This document shows positions 16,122 through 24,189 of a DNA stretch of 38,298 bases, in pieces. Within the stretch, counting starts at the first letter, position 1. Each line of letters starts with the position of its first letter. Location: the NCBI GenBank assembly GCA_016219905.1, contig JACRKA010000039.1:1-38298 (forward strand), given 5' to 3'. This DNA is from Verrucomicrobiota bacterium. Lineage in GTDB: Bacteria; Verrucomicrobiota; Verrucomicrobiia; CAIQCK01. The position numbers and the translations under genes were made by a program. Under the pieces are notes generated by a model. That model was not told where the DNA came from. It did no database searches and saw nothing but the letters and a program-made list of their open reading frames with translations.

Positions 16122-16832
16122 GTGCCCGAACAAATCGCCGGCAACAATCTGGTGAAGGTCAATCTCGGCAGCGGCTTCCTCGGCCTGCCCGGCTGGCTCA
16201 ACTACGACAACTCGCCCGTGATGCGGGTCGCGCGGTTCCCGCGGCTGCTCAAGCTCGCCGTGCGCCTCGGCATCCTGCCGACGAAATGGCTGGAGGTGAA
16301 ATGGCCGCCGATCATCCGGCACGACTGCCGCAAAGGCATCCCGCTGGCGGCCGATTCGGTGGACTGCATTTTCACGAGCCATTTCCTGGAGCATATCTAC
16401 CGTCATCATGTGGCAGAGGTGCTGAAGGAATGCTTCCGCGTGCTGAAGCCCGGCGCAAAAATCCGCGTGGTGGTGCCGGACGTGCGCAAGGCCGTGGAGA
16501 TCTATCTGTCGGGCAAGCCCGACCCCGAATGTCCCTGCACGCCGGACGAGGTCCTGCCTTTCACCATGGCCGACTGGCTGAGCGCGCAGTTCGGCTGCGC
16601 CGAGATCAACCGGGTCAGCAAGCCACGGCTGTCGGACTGGCTGGTGAACCTGCGCCGCCACCGCTGGATGTATGACCGCGAGAGCATGAGCCGGCTGCTG
16701 GCGCACGCGGGCTTCGCCGGCATCGAGGAGAAGAAGCCGTTCGAGAGCGCGCTGCCGGACATAGACAAGCTCGACGTGCATCCGCGCATCAGCCTCTATC
16801 TCGAAGCGCAGAAGCCGCCGGCGGCGAAGTGA
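16122..16832 (+). CDS. Class I SAM-dependent methyltransferase
   Basis: A 236-residue protein starting at GTG. The glycine loop VNLGSGFLG (13-21) is a variant motif I, followed by DSVDCIFTSHFLEHI (acidic loop and post-motif helix) and FRVLKPGAKIRVVVPDVRK, which matches Methyltransf_11 proteins that modify sugars or small molecules. Upstream in-frame sequence has no conserved residues and includes the sigma-54 region of the neighbour, so the GTG is preferred. It is convergent with the next methyltransferase, 15 bases away. Substrate unknown; adjacency to envelope-glycan genes hints at a surface polymer. Confidence 0.8.
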   Translation: MPEQIAGNNLVKVNLGSGFLGLPGWLNYDNSPVMRVARFPRLLKLAVRLGILPTKWLEVKWPPIIRHDCRKGIPLAADSVDCIFTSHFLEHIYRHHVAEVLKECFRVLKPGAKIRVVVPDVRKAVEIYLSGKPDPECPCTPDEVLPFTMADWLSAQFGCAEINRVSKPRLSDWLVNLRRHRWMYDRESMSRLLAHAGFAGIEEKKPFESALPDIDKLDVHPRISLYLEAQKPPAAK

Positions 16833-16847
16833 GCGACGGCGCGCAGC

Positions 16848-17693
16848 CTACTTGCGCGCGACGACCTCGATCGTGCCGCTGTTGCCGCACAGCGCCAGCA
16901 TCCACGACAGCGGCACGAACACGAGCTGCAACGGCAACAAGGCCACCTTCAGCCAGAACGGCAACGGCACCCCCAAGGCGCTCAGCAGCGCGTAGAGCAG
17001 CGTCTGGCGATACTCGCCGACGGTGTGGTTGATCCGCACGTCGCGGAGACCACACGTTTCCAGCAGCCGCCTCGCGGCCCGCGGGGAGTAGTGGGCCACG
17101 TGGTAAGGGAAATCAAAATGCAGCCAGCGATCTCCCGCCAGCCGCGCTTCCGACGACGCGATGTTTGGGATGCGCAGCAGGAGGACGCCGTCGTCCTTCA
17201 GGATGCGGCGCACTTCCTTCACGAACGCGCACGGCTCCGCGACATGCTCCAGCATGTGCATCGCCACGGCCGCGTCGAAGAAGCCCGCGTCGAACCGTGC
17301 CGTTTCGAGCGTGCCGCATCGCAGGCGCGACGGGGAAACCTTCCCGCCCGCGAGTGCGATGGCCGCCGCGGATGCATCCACGCCGTGGGCTTCGATGCCG
17401 TTCTGCTCCATCGCCGCGACCATCGCGCCGGCCCCGCAGCCGATGTCCACCACCCGTTTCCGGCCGCGCAGGACCGAGAGGATGTGGCGGTGTTCCCGGC
17501 GCGCCAATGCCGACTGAAGCCGGTCGAGCAGGCCGGAGGTTCGTTGGTAGTAGGCCGTGTCGTAGGCCGCACCGCTGCCCGCGGGCAACGACTGCGGGTC
17601 CGCGAAGTGAAAGTCGCAGTCCTCACAATGGAAGAACCGGCCGCCGAAGCGGCGGCGGTCGGTGCTGCGATTGCAGATCGGGCATTGTCCCAT
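16848..17693 (-). CDS. SAM-dependent methyltransferase with zinc ribbon and C-terminal membrane helix
   Basis: A 281-residue protein beginning with a zinc ribbon (Cys4, Cys7, Cys23, Cys26) as in the 0.9-2 kb methyltransferase. Motif I is VVDIGCGAGAM (81-91), followed by HMLEHVAEP. A hydrophobic stretch near the C-terminus (about 248-270, FWLKVALLPLQLVFVPLSWM) suggests membrane attachment. Start at 17693 is the first Met of the zinc ribbon. Same domain order as the earlier methyltransferase, so probably a paralogue acting on a membrane-linked glycan. It diverges from the YfhO-like genes. Confidence 0.8.
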   Translation of the reverse strand: MGQCPICNRSTDRRRFGGRFFHCEDCDFHFADPQSLPAGSGAAYDTAYYQRTSGLLDRLQSALARREHRHILSVLRGRKRVVDIGCGAGAMVAAMEQNGIEAHGVDASAAAIALAGGKVSPSRLRCGTLETARFDAGFFDAAVAMHMLEHVAEPCAFVKEVRRILKDDGVLLLRIPNIASSEARLAGDRWLHFDFPYHVAHYSPRAARRLLETCGLRDVRINHTVGEYRQTLLYALLSALGVPLPFWLKVALLPLQLVFVPLSWMLALCGNSGTIEVVARK

Positions 17694-17810
17694 CGGGGGC
17701 CGGGCGTTTCCGTTTGAGAAACGCACGCAATCGAGTTCTACCTTTCCACCCACTGAAGGCAAGCCGAATTCAATCCCCGGCTTCGCGTTCGCCGCTGTCG
17801 CGTTCGCCGC

Positions 17811-17840
17811 TTGCCTTTCGCGGCGGGCTGGCGACATACT
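17811..17840 (+). promoter_or_regulatory. Promoter of the YfhO-like operon
   Basis: TTGCCT (17811-17816) and CATACT (17835-17840) are 18 bases apart. The predicted transcript starts near 17847 with a leader of about 48 bases. Confidence 0.4.
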
Positions 17841-17852
17841 GCGGACACTAAT

Positions 17853-17887
17853 CCGGCCGCGGCGGCGGCAGCGCAGCCCGCGGCCGG
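17853..17887 (+). promoter_or_regulatory. Leader hairpin 7 bases before the YfhO-like start
   Basis: Perfect 10-pair stem (CCGGCCGCGG at 17853-17862 and CCGCGGCCGG at 17878-17887) with a 15-base loop, ending 7 bases before the ATG. No Shine-Dalgarno is present. A stem here would hinder ribosome loading, so translation may be regulated or low. Confidence 0.4.
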
Positions 17888-17894
17888 TCCAGCA

Positions 17895-19277
17895 ATGGCA
17901 AAGAAGAAGACCAAAACAGATTCCGAGCCGCGCGAGCCATCCTGGCCGTGGGCGCTGGGGCTGGTGGGACTGGTGGCGCTGGTGTTCTGGAAATGCTTCT
18001 TCACCGGCCAGCTCCTGATGGCCAACGACTCGCCGCTCGCCAAGTTCGCGCGCGAGAAGCGGCTGCTGCCGCAGCACTTCATCGGCACGTGGGACACCGG
18101 CTACTGGCTGGGCCAGCCGGGCGTGATCGAGGCGATGCCGTCGAATTTCCTCCTCTGCATCCTGTCGGCGGAATCGTTTGCGCGGTGGATTTACCCGATC
18201 CAGATCGCGGCGTGCGCGGTGCTGGCGTTCTACTGGTTCCGGCGGATGGCGCTGGGCAACTTCGCCGCGTTCTTCGGCAGCCTGGTGATGACGTTTGCCG
18301 GCGCCTACTTCAGCTACATCCTGCCGGGGCACATCAGCAAGTTCGAGATGACGGCCTTCGCGGTGCTCGCGCTGCAGTGCGTGACGCGGGCGGCCGAGAC
18401 GGCGCGCTGGGGCGACTTCATCTGGAGCGGCGTCGCGCTGGGGCTGGCGATCGTGGGCGCGGTGGACGTGGGCGCGCTGATGGCGTTGCTGCTGGCGGCC
18501 TGGTTTTTCTTCAGCGTGGCGCGCCGCTGGGCCGCCGCCGGGGACCACTTGCGGCGCAACTGGGTGCTGGGGTTCCTGTTATTGGTGCTCGTCAGCGGCG
18601 TCACGGTCGTGCCGACGCTGCGTATGCTGGCCGGTGCCGGCCTGGCCAAGGACATGCCCGGCACGGCCGAGGCCGGCGACTCGAGTGAACGAAACTGGAA
18701 CTGGGCCACGCAGTGGAGCTACCCGCCCGGCGAGGTCGTGGACCTGTTCGCGCCCGGCTATCACGGCTGGAAGACGGGCGACCCGCAGGCGCCTTACTGG
18801 GGCGCGCTGGGCCGCGCCGCGGAGAACTATCAGTTTGCATCGCCGGCCGACCTGATCAAGAAGGTCAACAACCCCCAGATCGCCTCGCAGTTCATCCAGT
18901 TCTGGAATTTCCGCTTCAACAGCGACTTCTACGGCAGCGCGACGCTCGTGGCAGTCCTGCTTGCGCTCGCGATCTTGTTGGCCCGCAACGGCGCGTCGTC
19001 TTCCGCGGCCGATCCCGACGACTGGCGCGCCGCGTGGCTCGCACGCCGCCGCCCGGAGTTGATCTTCTGGCTGGTCGTCGCGGCGGTCGCGTTGCTGACG
19101 AGCTTCGGCAGGCATTTCCCGCCGCTGTTCCAGTTGCTGCACTCGGTGCCGCCCTTCAACTCGATGCGCAACCCGAACAAGCTGATGATCGTCCTCACGC
19201 CCGCGCTGGCTGCGCTCGCCGCCATCGCCATGGACCGCCTCTGGCGCGAGACGGAACCGCGAGAGGAGGCGAGATGA
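17895..19277 (+). CDS. YfhO-like polytopic membrane protein, N-terminal half
   Basis: A 460-residue protein. A Lys-rich N-terminus (MAKKKTKTDSEPREP) is followed by a transmembrane helix and then the periplasmic loop containing DSPLAKFAREKRLLPQHF and GTWDTGYWLGQPGV, and about nine more hydrophobic helices. The loop GYHGWKTGDPQAPYWGALG and the segment FNSMRNPNKLMIVLTPALAA are typical of the YfhO family (GT-C-type glycosyltransferases that add sugars to lipoteichoic acid in Firmicutes). YfhO is normally one protein of about 800-860 residues; here the sequence ends after the last helix of this half and continues in the next gene. Exact role is unproven. Confidence 0.75.
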   Translation: MAKKKTKTDSEPREPSWPWALGLVGLVALVFWKCFFTGQLLMANDSPLAKFAREKRLLPQHFIGTWDTGYWLGQPGVIEAMPSNFLLCILSAESFARWIYPIQIAACAVLAFYWFRRMALGNFAAFFGSLVMTFAGAYFSYILPGHISKFEMTAFAVLALQCVTRAAETARWGDFIWSGVALGLAIVGAVDVGALMALLLAAWFFFSVARRWAAAGDHLRRNWVLGFLLLVLVSGVTVVPTLRMLAGAGLAKDMPGTAEAGDSSERNWNWATQWSYPPGEVVDLFAPGYHGWKTGDPQAPYWGALGRAAENYQFASPADLIKKVNNPQIASQFIQFWNFRFNSDFYGSATLVAVLLALAILLARNGASSSAADPDDWRAAWLARRRPELIFWLVVAAVALLTSFGRHFPPLFQLLHSVPPFNSMRNPNKLMIVLTPALAALAAIAMDRLWRETEPREEAR

Positions 19278-20491
19278 ACCGCCTCACCAAATGCTTCCTG
19301 ATTGCGCTCGGCGCGGTCCTGGCCGTGTCGCTGCTCTGGATGCTCCTGCTGGCGCTCGACACCAACGGCCGGATGAAGCACTTCGCCGACAGCGGCTACG
19401 ACATGTTCATCCCGCCGCACCCGGCCACCGGCGCCAAAGCCTCGCAAACCATGGCCGCCCAGTCCGGCGGCGCGATGTTTCGCCTCTTCGTGGTCACGCT
19501 GCTGGGCGGCGGGGCCGTCCTGGTGCTGCTTTGGTTCAACGGCTCAGCCAAGCCGGCGCTCCGCTACGGCTGTTTCGGCGCGCTCGCGCTGCTCCTCTTC
19601 ATCGAGCAATGGCAGGCCAACAGCCACTTCATGGATTACTACCCGCCCGCCCAGCTCTACGCCGACAACGACGTCTTCAAGAAACTCCGCTCCGCCCCCG
19701 GCCGTCCGCGCGTCGCGCTGCTGACCCGCGCCGGCTTCTACAACACCTGGCTCAGCCTGCATTTCCCTTACCACGACATTGACTCGATTGACATCACCGC
19801 CGCCTCGCGCCCGCCGGCCGACTATGTCGCCTTCTTCGGCGCCGTGGACCGCACCCCGCCGCGCAAGTGGGAACTCTGCGCCGTCCGCTACGTCCTCGGC
19901 CCGAAAGACCAGGGCGCGCAGTTGTTCCAGTCCCAGGGCGTGGACAAGCTCGTCAACGTCGCGCTGGAGTTCGACTCGCAGTTCGGCAAACAAGCCCTCT
20001 TCGAATACACCCGCGCCCTGCCGCGAGCCGTGATGCTGCACCGCTGGGAAACCATCGCCGACCCGGACAAGACCCTCGCCCGGCTCGCGGACCCGAAGTT
20101 CGACCCGCAGACCACCGTCTTGCTCATGCAGAAAGCCGAGGCGAACCTCAAGGCTGACCCCGCCGCGCCGCCGGCGACGCCCGTCGAGATCGTGAAGTTC
20201 GACCAGGCCCGCGTCATCCTCCGCGTCACGCCGCGCTCGCCGGGCATCCTCCTGCTCAACGACCGTTTCGACGGCGGCTGGACGGCCACCGTGGACGGCT
20301 TCCCGGCGGAAATCCTGCGCGCCAACTTCATCATGCGCGGCATCGCCCTCGAACCGGGCGACCATCGCATTGTCTTCCGCTACAACATACCCGCCAGCTC
20401 GAAACTCATCACCTGGGGCGTGTGGAGCCTCATCGGCCTCGGCCTCATCGCCACCGGCCTCGGCGCCCTGCGCCGCAAGCTCGCGAAGTGA
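19274..20491 (+). CDS. YfhO-like membrane protein, C-terminal half
   Basis: A 405-residue protein overlapping the preceding gene by 4 bases (ATGA), so it is translated by reinitiation. Helices at the N-terminus (about 6-28), near 70-90 and 100-115 surround a short loop, then a large extracytoplasmic region (PRVALLTRAGFYNTWLSLHF, then ADYVAFFGAVDRTPP and LLLNDRFDGGWTATVDG) and a final helix at about 378-398. The GWTATVDGFP motif and the C-terminal helix are those of YfhO C-termini. Together with the upstream gene the two halves total about 865 residues, equal to an intact YfhO-type protein. Whether the split is native or a recent frameshift is not decidable from one genome. Confidence 0.72.
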   Translation: MNRLTKCFLIALGAVLAVSLLWMLLLALDTNGRMKHFADSGYDMFIPPHPATGAKASQTMAAQSGGAMFRLFVVTLLGGGAVLVLLWFNGSAKPALRYGCFGALALLLFIEQWQANSHFMDYYPPAQLYADNDVFKKLRSAPGRPRVALLTRAGFYNTWLSLHFPYHDIDSIDITAASRPPADYVAFFGAVDRTPPRKWELCAVRYVLGPKDQGAQLFQSQGVDKLVNVALEFDSQFGKQALFEYTRALPRAVMLHRWETIADPDKTLARLADPKFDPQTTVLLMQKAEANLKADPAAPPATPVEIVKFDQARVILRVTPRSPGILLLNDRFDGGWTATVDGFPAEILRANFIMRGIALEPGDHRIVFRYNIPASSKLITWGVWSLIGLGLIATGLGALRRKLAK

Positions 20492-20523
20492 GCCGACCGA
20501 CGGCGGATGGTTGAATCCAGCCG

Positions 20524-20937
20524 ATGCAAGCCTACCAGAAATTCGAAACCGAACTGCAAGTCCGGCCGGACGACATGGACATGAACCAGCACGTCCACAA
20601 CAGCCGTTACATGGACTACGTGCTTGCCGCCCGCTACGACCAGATGGAACGCTGCTACAAGATGTCCATGGAGGAGTTCATCAAACTCGGCCTCGGCTGG
20701 GTCGTCCGCACCGCCCATCTCGACTTTAAACGCCCGCTCAACCTCGGCGAACGCTTCATCGTCCGCACCTGGATCGAGGAGATCCTCAAGGACGGCGTCA
20801 AGGTCCGGTTCGAGATTCTCCGCAAGACCAACGGCAAGCTCGCCTGCGACGGCTGGTTCCACTACACCCTCATCAACCTCCAGACCGCCCGCGCCACGCC
20901 CATCCCCGACTGGATCGTCGCGAAGTATGCGATCTGA
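20524..20937 (+). CDS. Hotdog-fold acyl-CoA thioesterase (4HBT/FadM-like)
   Basis: A 137-residue protein with the 4-hydroxybenzoyl-CoA thioesterase pattern: Asp19, His23 and Asn26 in DDMDMNQHVHNSRYMDY, then the hotdog strands (VVRTAHLDFKRPLNLGERF and FEILRKTNGKLACDGWFHYT). It hydrolyses acyl thioesters in the cytoplasm as a homo-oligomer; chain-length preference is not visible. It lies 32 bases after the YfhO-like pair and may be cotranscribed. A weak TTGAAT sits 7 bases before the ATG. Confidence 0.88.
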   Translation: MQAYQKFETELQVRPDDMDMNQHVHNSRYMDYVLAARYDQMERCYKMSMEEFIKLGLGWVVRTAHLDFKRPLNLGERFIVRTWIEEILKDGVKVRFEILRKTNGKLACDGWFHYTLINLQTARATPIPDWIVAKYAI

Positions 20938-20980
20938 GCGTCGGCAAACCGCGCGAGTTCTTGCCGGAGACTCTGGACGG

Positions 20981-21301
20981 TCAGCGTTTCTTGCCGTAAG
21001 GAGCGGAAGGCTCGGCGACGATGGCGGCGGGAGCGTGGCCGACGGACTGCGGCTTCGGGAAACGGCCGTGAACGGCGTCGTCCACCCAGATGTCTTCGTC
21101 GAGTTCCTCCCAACGGAGGGCGCGGCCTTGCACGCGGAGCCGGACCTTCTCCAGCAGTTCCTGGGGCGCTTCGGCCAACAAGGGATACTTGGCAGCAGGG
21201 AAACTCACCAGCCGTTGGTCGGCCAGTTCCAGCCAGACGCGGCGGCCCTCGACCCAGCATCGAAGCGCCGTGGCGGCCAAGGATGTTTCAGTGCTGTCCA
21301 T
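20981..21301 (-). CDS. DUF2442-like protein
   Basis: A 106-residue protein. The ATG at 21301 was chosen over an upstream GTG (21319). It has the short beta-rich layout of DUF2442 (VWLELADQRLVSFPAAKYPL, then LRWEELDEDIWVDDAVHG), with a C-terminal Pro/Ala tail. Its start overlaps the 3' end of the DUF4160 gene by 14 bases, so the two are coupled. DUF4160 and DUF2442 genes are often adjacent and are suspected toxin-antitoxin pairs; which is toxin is not certain. Confidence 0.75.
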   Translation of the reverse strand: MDSTETSLAATALRCWVEGRRVWLELADQRLVSFPAAKYPLLAEAPQELLEKVRLRVQGRALRWEELDEDIWVDDAVHGRFPKPQSVGHAPAAIVAEPSAPYGKKR

Positions 21302-21527
21302 GGAACTCAGTATAGGCACGAATCAGGGTTTCGCAATGCTGTTGGACAAGCCGCTCGATGTCGCGCAACTCGGCCATGCCGAAACCGTAATTGGCCGCCA
21401 GCGCGACCGGCTGCAGCCAGAACTTCACCTCATAATCGTCGCGGCTCACATGGATGTGCGGCGGTTCACGGTCTTCCCGGCTGTAGAAGTGGAAACGGTA
21501 AGGCCCGATGCGCAACACGGTCGGCAT
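21288..21527 (-). CDS. DUF4160 protein
   Basis: A 79-residue protein matching DUF4160: MPTVLRIGPYRFHFYSREDR, PPHIHVSRDDYEVKFWL, then the helix FGMAELRDIERLVQQHCETL. The PPHIHV motif is the family hallmark. It is first in a two-gene unit with DUF2442 and has a predicted leaderless promoter. It is small and basic to neutral, with no signal peptide; biochemical role is unknown. Confidence 0.85.
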   Translation of the reverse strand: MPTVLRIGPYRFHFYSREDREPPHIHVSRDDYEVKFWLQPVALAANYGFGMAELRDIERLVQQHCETLIRAYTEFHGQH

Positions 21528-21533
21528 GGCGGC

Positions 21534-21561
21534 ATCATGGCCACGGGATCGCGAACGTCAA
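21534..21561 (-). promoter_or_regulatory. Promoter of the DUF4160/DUF2442 pair, predicted leaderless
   Basis: On the minus strand TTGACG (21556-21561), a 16-base spacer and CATGAT (21534-21539), then 6 bases to the ATG at 21527. No ribosome site. Confidence 0.5.
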
Positions 21562-21615
21562 CTCGACATTTCAGCCAGCGCCCAGCGTGGTCGTCGCTTG
21601 GGTTTGGAAGAGAAC

Positions 21616-24165
21616 TCAAGCTTTCTCTGCCTTGATCTCCCGCACCTCGATCCGCCCGCTCCTCACCTCCACGAACGGTTTGCCGTTCTTCACACCGACG
21701 GTGCCGTAGCCGGTGGCGGTGGAGAGGAAGCAGCGGAAGTCGCCTTTCACGGCGGGGCGCAGGTGGAGGACTTTCTCGACCGCGTCGTAGCGCGCGCCGC
21801 TCAACGATTGCAGCAGCGCGTAGCTCGACATCGCCCGCGCATACCAGTGGCCGCACTCGTATTCGTTGAACGGGTTGCGCACGCGTCCGTCGTAGCGGTC
21901 GCGGCAGACGCGCACGATCTCCAACCCCTCGGCCACGTGGCCCATCAGGATCAGGTGCGAGGCGGCCTGGTATTCGATGCCGGTCCAGACTTCGTTGGAA
22001 TAAACGAACGGCAGCGCCAATTCGCCGCCCTTGGGCCACGTGCAAAGCAACAGGCCGCCCTCGGCGCCGGCGGCGTAGCTGGGCCGCTGCGGGTTGGCGT
22101 GGGCGGTGAGGTCGCGTTTGAGGTTGTGGCGATGAACGGCGCGGAGGTGGCTGGCTATTTTCTTCGCGTCGAGAACCTGGCCTGCGCCGCAGACCAACGC
22201 GAGCCAAGAGCCGAGCACGCCGTCGGAGAGACAGCCAGTGCCGTATTGGTATTTCGGGCCTTCCTTTTCCATCAACGCGATGGCCTCGGTCGAGTAGTTG
22301 CCGACCATGCTCTTCATCTCGATCGGGCTTTTCGCGCGCAGGTTTTTCCACTCGACCTTCTGGATGAAATACTCGCCGTCGAACAACTCCTGCTCCATGC
22401 GGCGCAGGCCCTTCTCCAGCAGCGTGGCATACGCACCGACGTCGTCGCCGAGCGCCCGGCCCATCCGCACCGCCGCCTGCAACGCGCCGAGGTAGAAGCT
22501 CGTGCACATCCCGTCCGGCCCCCAGAATTCGATGTCGTAGGTGTTGTGGTGCGGCTCCTCCAGCCAGCCTTTGCGGCCGGGGTCCCACGTCTCGATGCAA
22601 TAGTCGAGGCTCTGGCGCACCTTCGGCCAGAGCCGCCGCAGCCATTCGATGTCGCCGCTGATGCGCCAGTCACGATGGACCTTCATGATGCCGCCGAGCT
22701 GGCCGTCGGCCGCGGCGTGAAAATCGTGCGACACGAGCCGGATCGGCAGCGCGCTGCGGAACGTCTGGTGGCCACGCTCGTCCTGCGACGGGCCGAACTC
22801 CGTCTCGCGCAGCGTCCGCTCCAGCGCGGGGAACAGGTGCGGCAACGCCTGCGCGTAATTCCAGACGTGCGTGCAAGTCCCTGCGCAACAACCCGCATTG
22901 TCGCTGCAACCTTCCCAAGCCCACAGCCGCCCGTCGCTCTGCCGCAGCACCGTCGGCGATTTCAAGATCGTGAGGTTCGCCGCGACGGCCTCGATGACCT
23001 CCGGCGGCAGCGTCGAGTCGTGGAAACAATCGCTGAACCGCTGCGACTTCGCGCGCAACTCGCCGTAGTGCTCGCGCCAGTAGCTCGTGACCGCAGCGAT
23101 GTCGGAAAACTTGCCCGCATACCACGCTTGATAATTGCCCGGCACGGCTGGCGTGCCTTGCGGTTCCTTGCCCGCGCGCACGGCCGACTGGCCGGCATAC
23201 CACGCGAAGCGCAGCACGATGGTCTTCGATTCGCGCGAACCGATCGTGAACGGCACGAATAACGACGCACCCGGCGACGCGCCGCCTTCCGTCACCGGCG
23301 GCCGTTCGACGCACGCGCCGGCCTCAATGTCGCGCCAGGCCATCGTCAGTGGATCGAACCATCCGCCGCGAAACCACGCGCAGTTCACCTTCACGCCAGG
23401 CTCAGTCACCGTCGCCGAGAACGCACCCTCCTCGTGCGGCTTGTCTTTGCCCGGCCCGCCCTTGAGCACGAATCCGCCCGGCGTCGAGAGCACCCACTGG
23501 GGATTGTCGCGGATGGCCATGAAGTTGCGCGCGTTCCACGAGAACACTGCCTCGACCGGCGCGGATGACTTGTTCGTGAAGCGATACTCCATCGCCGCGA
23601 CGGGCAGACTCGCGTTGTCGGCGTCGTTCGGCTCGAACGGACTCCAGCCCGTGATCTCCACCGCCAGCGGCACGTCCTTGTCGCGCAGCGTCACGACGCC
23701 GAACGGGAACCGCGTGCGGAAGCCCGCCTCGCGAAACCGCGGCAAGCCGAAACACGCGCCGCCCGTGCCATTGCCCGTGCCCGGCTGGCCGAACAGTTTC
23801 CAGCCCGGCACCGGCCCTTCAAGCACACGCGCGACGTTCTTCTTCCCTTTCACGCACACCGCCGCAAACGTGCAAGGTTCGTTGAAGACCTCCGGCCTGT
23901 GCCGCAGCGAGAAGTGCGACAGCGCCCCCGTGCCTTCGAGACAGATCATGCCCGCGCCCATGCCGCCCATCGGGAACGCGACACGATTGAGCCGCTCGCC
24001 GGCATACTCGGCATTGTAGCGGCCCTTCGCGCCGCGTTTCTCAGCGGCGACGGCTGCGACAGCCGCACCGCCCGCCGGCAATGCCGCGCCGACGGCCGTG
24101 ACGGCCGAGAGTTTCAACGCCTCGCGACGGGAGATGGAATTGCGCTTATCGGTTGAGTTGTTCAT
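21616..24165 (-). CDS. GH116 family glycoside hydrolase (GBA2-like), Tat-exported
   Basis: An 849-residue protein. A twin-arginine signal (SRREALKLS, 12-20) is followed by the GH116 beta-sandwich (about 50-330) and an (alpha/alpha)6 barrel. By alignment in mind with human GBA2, Glu418 (WAWEGCSDN) corresponds to the nucleophile E527 and Asp544 (HHNTYDIEFWG) to the acid/base D677. The barrel continues through SNEVWTGIEYQAASHL. GBA2-type enzymes cleave beta-glucosidic (also beta-xylosidic or N-acetylglucosaminidic) linkages. The start has GAGGAAGAG before it. It is the last gene of the glycan-degradation operon, 24 bases after the GH89 gene, and acts outside the cytoplasm. Confidence 0.88.
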   Translation of the reverse strand: MNNSTDKRNSISRREALKLSAVTAVGAALPAGGAAVAAVAAEKRGAKGRYNAEYAGERLNRVAFPMGGMGAGMICLEGTGALSHFSLRHRPEVFNEPCTFAAVCVKGKKNVARVLEGPVPGWKLFGQPGTGNGTGGACFGLPRFREAGFRTRFPFGVVTLRDKDVPLAVEITGWSPFEPNDADNASLPVAAMEYRFTNKSSAPVEAVFSWNARNFMAIRDNPQWVLSTPGGFVLKGGPGKDKPHEEGAFSATVTEPGVKVNCAWFRGGWFDPLTMAWRDIEAGACVERPPVTEGGASPGASLFVPFTIGSRESKTIVLRFAWYAGQSAVRAGKEPQGTPAVPGNYQAWYAGKFSDIAAVTSYWREHYGELRAKSQRFSDCFHDSTLPPEVIEAVAANLTILKSPTVLRQSDGRLWAWEGCSDNAGCCAGTCTHVWNYAQALPHLFPALERTLRETEFGPSQDERGHQTFRSALPIRLVSHDFHAAADGQLGGIMKVHRDWRISGDIEWLRRLWPKVRQSLDYCIETWDPGRKGWLEEPHHNTYDIEFWGPDGMCTSFYLGALQAAVRMGRALGDDVGAYATLLEKGLRRMEQELFDGEYFIQKVEWKNLRAKSPIEMKSMVGNYSTEAIALMEKEGPKYQYGTGCLSDGVLGSWLALVCGAGQVLDAKKIASHLRAVHRHNLKRDLTAHANPQRPSYAAGAEGGLLLCTWPKGGELALPFVYSNEVWTGIEYQAASHLILMGHVAEGLEIVRVCRDRYDGRVRNPFNEYECGHWYARAMSSYALLQSLSGARYDAVEKVLHLRPAVKGDFRCFLSTATGYGTVGVKNGKPFVEVRSGRIEVREIKAEKA

Positions 24166-24189
24166 GAGACTCTTCCTCTTGGCGACCGG

